A stretch of DNA of 64,000 bases from Glandiceps talaboti (Eukaryota > Hemichordata > Enteropneusta > Spengelidae): positions 14,364,098 through 14,428,097 of the forward strand of contig NC_135560.1 of NCBI RefSeq assembly GCF_964340395.1. The letters are read 5' to 3'. Position numbers and translations under genes: made by a program. Positions 51,181 through 59,993 of the stretch are shown piece by piece (position 1 is the first letter of the stretch; every line of letters begins with the position of its first letter). Under the pieces are notes generated by a model that made no database searches, was not told the DNA's origin, and saw only the letters and a program-made list of their open reading frames with translations.

Positions 51181-53447
51181 ACACTTTATTTTAGCCGTTT
51201 AGAAAATTTTACATTTCTAATTTGGTATTTAAACAAAATAAAGTTAATAATGATCTATGAAATATAAATATTAAAGTATACAGTAGTTCTAGTGTGTGTC
51301 TATTGACTACATGTATCATCCAGGTATATGTAGAGAGCGGTTATAATATCCTTATGTTTTGATTGTAGTATATATCTAAATTGCTCTCCTCTATCTAAGT
51401 TTATAAAGTTTGAGTTGAGGGTAGTGATAATACTAAACATTTTTTCTCTTTGTTTTGTATATAATTTACAATGAATTAGATGATGTCTTTCATCTTCTAT
51501 TTCTTTACAATGTGTACATAGTCTGTCTTCTACTGGTGTTTTTGGTTTTGTATATCTACCCTTCTCAATGGCAAGTTGATGGCAACTTAATCTAAATTTG
51601 GCTATTGTTTTGATGTGTTGTTTATTGTTCATTACTTTAATGTATTCTTCTTGTTCCAGGGAATTTTTGAAGTTGTTGTATGTACGTAACTTAGAGTTTT
51701 CCCTTTTGTTATTTTCATTCCATTGATTGATATAATATTGTCTAATTGAGTTGTATAGTTCTTGTTTTGTTAAATTGTTGATATTCTTGCTGTTATATAA
51801 TTGTATATTGTGTTCAAAGGTAGTTAGCCATGAACCTGTGTAATCATTGTTCTCCATGTCATTCATTGCATAATAGGCTAAGTTGTTATTGTCTAATGTC
51901 TTGAGGTATTTGTAATAGTTTATTGCTGAGTAGTATATTCTACTAATCAGTGGTTCTCTCCCAAGTTCCATTCTGCATCCTATTTTGCTCACTCTGTTGC
52001 TGACATTTAATATTTGGCGACAAAAACGTAGATGGAATTTTTCTGTCTCTGTTTTGTCCCAAGTTGTTTGATTTTGGAGAACACCCCATATTTCGCCAGC
52101 ATATGTCAGGATAGGTAGCTGTGTTGTATTCATGAGTTTTTCCTTTATCTTAGTACTGTTTATCTTTGTCGAATATATCTGTGACTGGATTCTTGCAGCT
52201 TTGCTGGCTTTGTCTGACAATCTGGTTGCTGTGGAGCTCATAGAGCCATTTGTCTTGAATGTTACACCGAGATATGTGTATTGTTCTGTAGTTTTTATTT
52301 CTTCCAAGCCACATTTGAATTGTCTTGTATCTTGTTTGCATCCTGATTTTCTAAATACCATTATTTGTGTTTTGTTTGTGTTTACTTGCAATCGCCAGTC
52401 TGTTGTGTATCGATGAAGGTAGTCCAGTGCATTCTGTATTCCTTCATAGGATATGTGAAACAAATGTTTATGATGAAAATTACAATTTTATTACACATGA
52501 AAGTGAATGTCATTACTGAAGTAAGCAGCATGTACCTCTGGCTACCTAATTAACATCTATGTAATGTTACGTCACCATGCATGCCTTTGTGCTTTGAGAT
52601 ACATCATTTCAGATCCTGCATGGATGTAAAATATACAAACCATAATACTCCATATTCTGGTCAGTTTGCTTTACAGTCATTTTGAAAGGTTGCCCCATGT
52701 TAGAGAACAAGAGGCCAATCAGATGGCAATACCATATTTAAAATGGCCAATATATGTGGATATGAAGGTTTGCCAGAGCAGCTTGGAAACAGCGCCACCT
52801 ACCGGTCGAACTTTAAAATATTTTGTCTTTTTATTATTTCTTTGAGATAAATAAAATAAGACATATATAGTTACTTTGCTACACAGATGTGTGAGTGAAA
52901 ATTATATATATATATGTATGTGTGTGTGTGTGTGTGTATTCATTGTAATTTTTATATATTGTCAAATTAATTATGCATTTCACTGTTGCCAGATTTTCAC
53001 CCAATTTGATTTCCTAAATTATTCAGGAAGATGAAGATAGTCTGTTGGATGCTGTGTACAATTACAATCCTGTTAGTATAGCATTTGATGTTGCCTCAGA
53101 TTTTCAGTTCTACAAGGATGGTGTGTATAGCAGGTAAAATTAATGCCATGCAGTTTTTTCAAAGATAATGTGCAGGGGGGAGGGGGTTCCACTCATCGGT
53201 TCTATTATGGTGTGTGTGTGTGTGTGGCAATGTTTGAATATGTGATATAGTGTTTTGTTCATTTGAGTTGTTGCTATCATAGTTTGGGATTGCTATGGTG
53301 AGATATTGTTGGTTGTGGGTATTATGATATTTATCATAAAATGGGCAATTTTATGATAATTGTGAAATCTGAGTTCAGATTCCTTCATCAGTAGCTTTTT
53401 AGCACAACTGAACTGATAAGGTTCAGTAGATCTATAAGCATGGAGAA

Positions 53448-53501
<54 letters not shown>

Positions 53502-56500
53502 GACTGTCTGTCTGTGTGTGTGTGAGATGCTTCTAGAAGTAGGAATGTTATTCTGCAGATTTTCTTCAAAACATTTTGACACAATTGGATCTAGCAACCA
53601 TGACCAAGCCCTTAGCAACAACCAAATGCAGTATATTTTGGTTAAATTACAAAATCATCTGCTAGGCAAGTGAGTAAACATTCAAAAAATGTATGCAAAT
53701 ATCCCTAGCAACCATGACCATGCCCATACAAACAGTGGTGTATTTCACAAAGATAACAACAGGGATTCTTAGGCAAGTGAACAAACATTCAAAAAGTGAA
53801 TGCAAATATGCCTAGCAACAAGACCACGCCCATAGCAACTGCCAAATGATCACATATATTGCAAAAATAACAGGGATTAATAGAAAAATGACTAAACTTA
53901 AAAAAAATATGTAAATGTGCCTAGCAACAAGACCACGCCCATAGCAACAGCCAAATGATCACGTATATTGCAAAGATAACAACATGGATTAATAGACAAA
54001 TGAATAGTATTCAAAAAATGTATGTATATGTGCCTAGCAACAGGACCACACCCATAGCAACAGCCAAACGATCATGTATATTGCAACAATAACATCAGGG
54101 ATTCATAGACAAGTGAACGAACATTCAAAAACTGTATGCAAATATGTCTAACAACATGACTATGCCCATAACAACAGCCAAATGACCACGTCTATTTTAA
54201 AGATAACAGCAGGGTTGGATAGGCAACTGGATAAATCATTCAGCAAATGAACACCTATACCTAGCATGTAGGTGAACAATTTTTAAAAACTACAGTTGTG
54301 CTACAACGCCATTGGCGCTATTTTTTAATTCGTGCAAGCATTTCAATGACTAGATCTGTTAGTTTTGTTCCTTCCATAGATCCCGTTAAAGTGGCACAAG
54401 CTGAGTTTATAAACTTTTTACTCGAGTGAAAATACTTATTAAAAAAAACACTTTCCAGTATAATGTTCATGTCGATGCATGTCTTCTATAACATTACAAT
54501 TGTCTTTTAGCATTGTGAGAACATTTCATTGCATAGTAGGATTTTCCTGATCATTTTTTGATATGTGTTACAATTACAAATGGTGGTTTAAGTATGCTTC
54601 AGTAAGTACAATACTGTGAGTATCTTTTAAGATAAACTACACCCAAAGATGTATAAACTCAACTTGTGCCCCTTTTTTGTTTATTTTTATAGCCATCTCT
54701 GATGTTTCTTTTAGTTGTTTTTTTTAGGTTTCCGCTGTACACTATTTTATTGTTTGCTTGCAAACAATTGAGTGAACATTCTTTCACTTTTGTATTATGT
54801 CCTAATTTGTTGATAGTCTACTAGTTCTGATATGTAGTGTGTTAAGTGGACTGGGGCAACCATTAGTTATTGAGCTGTCAACAAATTGTGTTGCAGTGAA
54901 TTTTGAATTTGTGTGATTTTTTTTGCTAACAGGTATACCGTTTTGGTGTCTGCAATGCTTTATTTGACTGGTCTAGATTTTGCCATGTTATAGTTGCTAT
55001 TCATCATAGTTGGTATTCATTATGGTTATTTCTATAGATTTCTTTGATAATTCTGTTGAAGTTTTAGTTCCCCAAAGTGCAGTACATAAAACATTTCTTG
55101 CATAGCTGCATGCAAATTATATGCAAATTAGAGCACAGTCATTCCATGTATGTGATGTGACATCGCACAATTGCATTGCTTGATTTTTATGAAAATTTCC
55201 TGATTCAGATAAACATATGTAATACCTGTACTAACAACACCATACTGCACAAGTGCCAGCCGGTTTGAGGACACTTGGGCATTTGCGCTCGTGAGTGTGT
55301 TGTTTTCTGCTGCTACCATATTGAATACTGCAAGCACTTGTGCAAATACCCCCTGAGTACACCACACTTGCACTCACATGTCATAAGGTTCCTTCATAGT
55401 ATTGAATGTGAATCTGTTAATATATGAATGTTCAACTTCCTAGAATTAAAGAAAAATCTCTCCCAGCGATAATAGACTTGTCATCAATTATTTGCTTTGC
55501 AGTAAATTATGTAAAAGTGACCCCCAACATGTCAACCATGCTGTACTAGTCACAGGCTACAATGTTACTGAAGATGGAATGCCATATTGGATGGTTAAGA
55601 ATTCCTGGGGTCCAGATTGGGGCCTAAAAGGGTGAGTGTGTCAGGGAAGCCGAGTTTTTCTAAAGTACAGGACAGGGGAAGGGAGCACAATTACTGGAGA
55701 AAATAAGAAAGAATGTACACACACAGATGTCACAGGTTTAACTTGAACTGGTCTAGTTGCTATCTAAATAAAAAAACTACATCACTTTGTACAGCAAAAT
55801 TGCTTGTACAAGGAGAATATGTTTATCAAAAACATCTATCAACTTAGAATACTCTTGAAAGTTATTGATGGCTGGTTGTGGCAAATAAAGTGCAGACTTA
55901 GGGGGACACACTGTGGATACAGCAATACACACAGATTGTAGATGGAAGTGATGATTGTCCACTGAAAAACTTGCATTGGTTCCATACAGTGTAGTATTCA
56001 CAGTCCTGGCAAACATTGAGTTTCCAAGCAATGATTCAGTTCAGAACTTCCCCATACAGGAATCAAACAGCATACTACCGCATTGTTGTAGGTTTCATCT
56101 CAGATCCCCCAAATCTGATGTTCATCTCCCAGAACTGTCAAACATTGTCCCTCTTAAACTAGTATTATAACAACTCTCTTGCCACACAGGATTGGATGGT
56201 CATAATTGCCACCAGGTGTCCATTATAGTATGTGCAAATTTAAAAAAAAAAAGTTGTGTATCTACTTTCCAGCCATCTGTCAAAATACATTATGCTAATT
56301 TACTACCTAACTGATACTATATGCGAGTAAACATGCTTTTGATATCCATATCTTGTCAACAACCCATGCCAGTCAACCAAATATCGTTGTTCCTGTCAAG
56401 CCAATGAACTTTTACGTCACCACATTTTGACATAGTGATGCCATAGCTTATTGTCTTTTGTAATGCAAAAATTGCGCTATTGAATTGATTTAAATCAAAT

Positions 56501-57027
56501 TGAATTGAATTAAATTGAATTGAATTGCAATTTATTGCACCAGAAAATTAAAACAAAATATAGATTCTTTGAATGTAATACAAAACAGAATTCTGGTCAG
56601 GGCCATAGAAATAGTTCCCGGGGAACTAATTAAAGTGAATGGACCAGGTATACATGGAAATCGCAGTGGTCCTCTAGTTCTCATAGGCAAATGTGCATAT
56701 TTGAGCTTTGATATCCCATGGACATATATTGTCTGTGGCAAGGACAAGTAAGAAACTTGTCTGTGTCTGGATATATTGTCTGTTGCAGACTGGTAATGGT
56801 GAATATTATTTTCTTTTGTGCTGTTCTTTTGTGCTTTACTTTTGTTTCCAAATTAGCATATTATGTTAATTTGTAGTATCTTTCCTAAATCACTATGACT
56901 TCTCAAAGAGAAATCTTACAGTCTACTTTTTTATATCTACAGGTATTTTTGGATTGAACGAGGACAGAACATGTGTGGTTTGTCAGACTGTGCATCCTAT
57001 CCCATCGTCCATGACAACAACGTATAA
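47656..57027 (+). CDS. CTSH: Cathepsin H (papain-family lysosomal cysteine protease), 11 exons
   Basis: Exons: 47656-47740, 48562-48593, 48855-48963, 49256-49326, 49600-49707, 49957-50099, 50476-50557, 50923-50991, 53027-53133, 55503-55631 and 56943-57027. Every border is GT..AG, and the 1020 bases give 339 residues plus TAA. Residues 1-27 are a signal peptide ([18 protein letters not shown]). Residues 30-90 are the I29 inhibitory propeptide (ERFNIN-like [17 protein letters not shown]). QNCSAT at 99-104 matches the mini-chain that gives mammalian cathepsin H its aminopeptidase activity; this is the diagnostic feature. Catalytic residues are Cys141 ([11 protein letters not shown]), His281 (VNHAV) and Asn302 (KNSWGPDWG); Gln135 forms the oxyanion hole. 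Sequons lie at N71, N100, N230 and N289. Length is close to the 335 residues of the human enzyme. No disabling change is seen. The expected role is lysosomal protein turnover. Introns carry many repeats, listed separately. Confidence 0.96.
47768..47969. mobile_element. Near-perfect hairpin element in CTSH intron 1
   Basis: The arm at 47768-47841 (ATCTGATTAAAATCCGATG onward) and the arm at 47891-47969 (ending CGGATTTTAATCAGAT) are reverse complements. They differ by about one mismatch and a 4-base insertion (CGGC) over about 75 bases. The loop is about 50 bases. It begins 27 bases after the exon 1 donor. The close match between arms implies recent origin or ongoing correction. It has no coding capacity. 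Confidence 0.85.
48385..48478. repeat. (CA)n microsatellite in CTSH intron 1
   Basis: About 90 bases of CA with one CACCACA interruption. Confidence 0.95.
49028..49176. repeat. Compound (CA)n-(CG)n-(CATA)n microsatellite in CTSH intron 3
   Basis: CA repeats pass into CGCGCGCGCG and GCATGCATGC and then about 18 CATA units. Alternating purine-pyrimidine sequence of this kind can adopt Z-DNA. Confidence 0.93.
49360..49480. repeat. Compound tetranucleotide microsatellite in CTSH intron 4
   Basis: (CAGA)n passes to (CTGA)n, then (TTGA)n, then (GTGA)n. Each block differs from the next by one base, so the array records stepwise unit replacement. Confidence 0.93.
50270..50310. repeat. G-rich run in CTSH intron 6
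   Basis: GGGGGGTGGGGG-type sequence after an AAAAACAAAAACAAAAA stretch. It is a possible G-quadruplex-forming tract. Confidence 0.75.
50775..50867. repeat. Short inverted-repeat element, copy 2 (TGTAAGGTAC family), CTSH intron 7
   Basis: It starts TGTAAGGTACGCC, contains ACATCGGTAAACCCTT, and ends TATCTTACAG. It is the same family as 868-976. Confidence 0.65.
51036..51116. repeat. (CA)n microsatellite in CTSH intron 8
   Basis: CA repeats with CGCA interruptions, just upstream of the LINE insertion. Confidence 0.93.
51148..52450 (-). mobile_element. 5'-truncated non-LTR retrotransposon (LINE) antisense in CTSH intron 8
   Basis: The insertion lies on the minus strand. Its 3' end is a (TTATC)n tail (GATAA repeats on + at 51152-51181) after an AATAAAGTG context. 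The 5' end stops inside the reverse transcriptase gene. ATATTTGCAACAAGTGT at 51131-51147 and ATATGTGAAACAAATGT at 52451-52467 match at 14 of 17 bases and are a plausible, aged target-site duplication. Truncation at the 5' end, a simple-sequence tail and a variable-length duplication are hallmarks of target-primed reverse transcription. Confidence 0.88.
51300..52450 (-). pseudogene. LINE ORF2 C-terminal part: end of reverse transcriptase plus zinc-knuckle tail
   Basis: About 380 residues stay open to a TAG stop. The start is inside the polymerase: [20 protein letters not shown], then [12 protein letters not shown], matches the region after the catalytic YADD box in LINEs. The YLGVTF motif follows, and then a thumb-like region with [12 protein letters not shown]. 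Near the C-terminus [17 protein letters not shown] forms a CX2CX7HX4C knuckle. The endonuclease and the catalytic aspartates are missing, so it cannot be active. The absence of stops suggests a fairly recent insertion. The clade (I/Nimb-, L2- or CR1-like) cannot be fixed by eye. Confidence 0.88.
52911..52938. repeat. (GT)n repeat in CTSH intron 8
   Basis: ATATATATATGTATGTGTGTGTG-type sequence shortly before exon 9. Confidence 0.85.
53400..54315. mobile_element. Helentron-like non-autonomous element (HINE/pearl-like) in CTSH intron 9
   Basis: TAGCACAACTG at 53400-53410 is perfectly inverted at 54293-54303 (CAGTTGTGCTA). Inside the left end CTGAAC and GTTCAG form a second small hairpin, followed by a (GT)n microsatellite at 53447-53499. 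The body has about six tandem units of roughly 110 bp built on CCTAGCAACAAGACCACGCC and CATAGCAACAGCCAAATGATC. Beyond the right arm ACGCCATTGGCG forms a terminal hairpin. Both edges lie in T-runs. Short subterminal inverted repeats, a microsatellite, tandem core repeats and a 3' hairpin are the published layout of Helentron-associated elements such as bivalve pearl. It carries no Rep/helicase gene. Confidence 0.78.
54386..54672. mobile_element. MITE family 2 (AAAGTGGCAC ends), copy 2, CTSH intron 9
   Basis: The left end TTAAAGTGGCACAAGCTGAG, then TTTATAAAC, is inverted at the right as GTATAAACTCAACTTGTGCCCC. It starts about 70 bases after the Helentron-like element and shares its interior with 36135-36462. 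Confidence 0.78.
56476..56760 (-). mobile_element. Retroposon 3' end, antisense in CTSH intron 10
   Basis: On the minus strand the sequence ends with GGTGCAATAAATTGC and then an (AATTC)n tail (AATTGAATTGAATT on +, 56476-56530). This polyadenylation-like signal followed by a pentanucleotide tail resembles the LINE tail at 51150. Reading frames exist on both strands (56532-56747 and 56569-56751) but match nothing recognisable. Confidence 0.5.
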
Positions 57028-57071
57028 TTATCGAAATCCATCAGTAATTAAATAACAATTTATTTACCCCC

Positions 57072-57077
57072 AATAAA
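57072..57077 (+). terminator. Polyadenylation signal of CTSH
   Basis: AATAAA lies 45 bases after the stop codon. A second AATAAA at 57509 could give a longer 3' UTR. Confidence 0.6.
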
Positions 57078-57645
57078 TATAACAGTGGGTAAATGGGGAG
57101 TCAGGAAATAGCTTGCAAATAGTCTGGGTCTGTCCCTCAGATATCCAGTTTATATTCATTGTACAGAAATTCACAGCAATGATTCAAAATATATAATGTA
57201 TTATGTACATGCAGTTAAAATTACAAATATATAGTTGATCTACTGCACCAGTAGATGTTGCTTGGAGATCTGTTTCAAATGGTATATAGGGTTAATACCT
57301 TATATGTTGGCAGGGGGGTGTCATTTGGAATTTGTGCACCAGAAAAATGAAAATTGAAATTACATATACAGGAAGTTTACTGAGATACATATGATTTTAT
57401 TCTGTATACACAGTACTGTAATTTTTTGGTAACTGCATGATGTCTTTACCAATGCTTCAAAAGAATGTATTGACCCAATCCAGCCTGTCTTATGTTATAA
57501 TTACACCAAATAAAACAATTTACAGTGGATTTCCAAGAAGCGTGTGGTAGTCATCTAATGAGATATGCAGTTTAATGAGGCTGACTACAAGGTTTTGTGT
57601 TAAGATAAACACAATACAGATAGCAGAGATTGACCCCTTACTGTG

Positions 57646-57646
<1 letters not shown>

Positions 57647-57716
<70 letters not shown>

Positions 57717-57720
57717 GACT
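57647..57720. repeat. (GA)n microsatellite
   Basis: About 70 bases of GAGA with one GC interruption; a GAGAGAGACTGTTTACATCATTAA segment follows in two tandem copies. Confidence 0.93.
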
Positions 57721-57855
57721 GTTTACATCATTAACAGAGAGAGAGACTGTTTACATCATTAAGAAAAAAAAACAGACAGTGTAGGTATGTTATAGATTGG
57801 CACACAATATCACAGTGACTCTATCACAGTACAACGTGATATCTTCGACTAATCG

Positions 57856-57873
57856 ATCACCCCCCCCCCCCCC
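57856..57873. repeat. Poly-C run
   Basis: About 15 consecutive C. Confidence 0.85.
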
Positions 57874-57920
57874 GCAAAACTTTTGCAAGCCAATTATGCA
57901 TTTCTCGTACTGTATGATAC

Positions 57921-58515
57921 TATAAAGCAAATTGAACTGAAGGCGACCTGGAAAATATTTTAAGAGTTCAGAGCTTGTAAGGTAGCGGTAAAAGCTATTT
58001 TCCCCCCATTTCTTTGTTGTATTAAAAATCATGAAAAATATCAGAATAAAGATATTGCAACCAAACTTGCAGCAAACATCCTTTTTGATTATTATTTTGC
58101 TTTCCTTTATGATTAATGAAATATGACACCAGTAAATATGAAAAATAAATATTTTTTAAAAATATTTTCATTTCGATCTTGGAAACTACTGGTCCTGCTT
58201 GCATACAGAGTAATCCGGGACTCGATTCTGACAATTGCCCCTCCTATTTAGAGTCAAGTCAGTAATATAGACTCGTGCACCGTCTGTAAGCAGGACTAGG
58301 AAACTACATGTTCTTTTAAAATCGGACTAGATTTGACTCTGGTCCCGTAAATATGTGCATACTGATTCCGATTCCCTTGTTTATGTCAGAAGCAACCGTA
58401 TTTTCAGTTTAACAATGGCTTTAGAGTGCCAAACCCAGTACATAATTTGACGTAACAAATACGGGTCATTGAGTAAAAACATTCATGGCATGTGTTCATT
58501 TTGAATTGTAAATAA
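57921..58515 (+). repeat. Local duplication, copy 1
   Basis: AAATTGAACTGAAGGCGACC starts the similarity. GACTCTGGTCCCGTAAATAT, GTGCATACTGATT, CAGTTTAACAATGGCTTTAG, AGTGCCAAACCCAGTACATA and CATTCATGGCATGTGTT continue it. The partner is at 59123-59365. An extra segment of about 320 bases (57981-58300) is present only here. Confidence 0.85.
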
Positions 58516-59020
58516 AGCACTTGTGGACGAGAGTGTTGTTAAGTGATTCAATGAGATTGTACGTAGAGAAATAGCCAGCAAGGTGCAAAAGCTACTTGGA
58601 TCAAGAACCTATGGGAACTTGCTAAGATCCATAGAGCTGTTAACCTTTAAATCCGAGGCATTATTTGCGTTGATCGCTCACTGCAGTGCTATGGTAACGC
58701 GATTACCGGAAGTCAAAATAAGAAGAAGAAAAAAGAATTCCAAAAATAATTTCAAATTGATTTTTTTATGGAAACGTTTCCTTAGGAACTCCTCTTCAGG
58801 AAGAAAGAAAACACCCCTCTTAAAAAATAAATAACAAAAATAAATTATATAATTTTGAATAATTGTACATTTTACAATGCGAATTTATAAGAGTTATCAT
58901 GAAATAGCACTCTGGATTCAAACGAAATAAAGTCAATGAATGGATTGGAAAATGTAAAAGATATGGTTAGAAAAAGAATAGCATGAAGAATTTCTCAATT
59001 GATAAATTCTTTAGTTACAA

Positions 59021-59052
59021 CATAGACCCTACACCCTGGTGTAGGGTCTATG
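59021..59052. repeat. Short hairpin CATAGACCCTACA...TGTAGGGTCTATG
   Basis: A perfect inverted repeat of 15-base arms with a 2-base centre; related to 30958-30988. Confidence 0.75.
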
Positions 59053-59122
59053 GTTACAAGTGACTGCCTCATCTCAATGCCCCATCCATTTAAGTCGGAT
59101 CTAAGCTACTAAAGAACATATG

Positions 59123-59365
59123 ATAAATTGAACTGAAGGCGACCTGGAATTGAGAGTTGAGAGCTCTTAAAATCGGACCAGAGTCGACTCTGGTCCCGTA
59201 AATATGTGCATACTGATTTTGATTCCATTGTAAACTTCTGTCAAAAGCAACTGCATGTTCAGTTTAACAATGGCTTTAGAGTGCCAAACACAGTACATAA
59301 TTTGACGTAACAAATACGGGTCATTGAACCGCATGAGTAAAACATTCATGGCATGTGTTTATTTT
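59123..59365 (+). repeat. Local duplication, copy 2
   Basis: It repeats the 57921-58515 segment in the same order and orientation about 0.8-1.2 kb downstream. Differences are scattered substitutions and small indels. Confidence 0.85.
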
Positions 59366-59993
59366 TATTGAAAAATAGACAAACAAATATGAAAAAATGT
59401 AAGCCATTGTTTTTAAGGCTTTACAATAATTTACGAAAAAATGTAACATTATTCAAAAATGCATATCATGCATTACCGCGGGTAATCCTATAGAAAGGTG
59501 TACGGTTACACGGGTACTTTTCATCTGAAAATTCCCTAATCATGAGTTGATAACTTGGGAAATGCCCCAATGTTTTAGAAAAAATCTTCACAGCAACAGA
59601 ATAAAGGTAAATAACTGGAAGATTTTCCACAAGATTTTCTTTTCACGACAATTCGTGATATGTATGATGCGATGCAACCTGCCATACTTTTGCATGAATT
59701 TTGTAGTGGGCCACTGACTTTGTGAGTGGCAATCCTTAACAATGAGTCTATTTTTGGATTGTATACAGGTAGATGTTTTCAACTTGAGCATCCCCGGGGT
59801 CCTATATATGCTACTATCATTACAGGTTGTCATAAAAGGCCATATATATAACAAGTAGCCGCATTCGTTCCATCACAGTGCTACGTACGTACGTGACGTG
59901 GTGTTCTCGGAGATCTTCGGCCAAAAGTCGCCCTGGCAAAACTTTTGATATTACCATTCGTCACTGTACACGACTATTCTAGAACTTTGCAGT

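Noticed and set aside
56569-56751. 60-residue + frame in CTSH intron 10
   Set aside because: It overlaps a retroposon tail, has no homology that I can name, and the CTSH frame joins cleanly without it.
58583-58834. 83-residue + frame downstream of CTSH
   Set aside because: Its C-terminal half is a lysine-rich translation of A-rich DNA, and there is no domain or promoter context.
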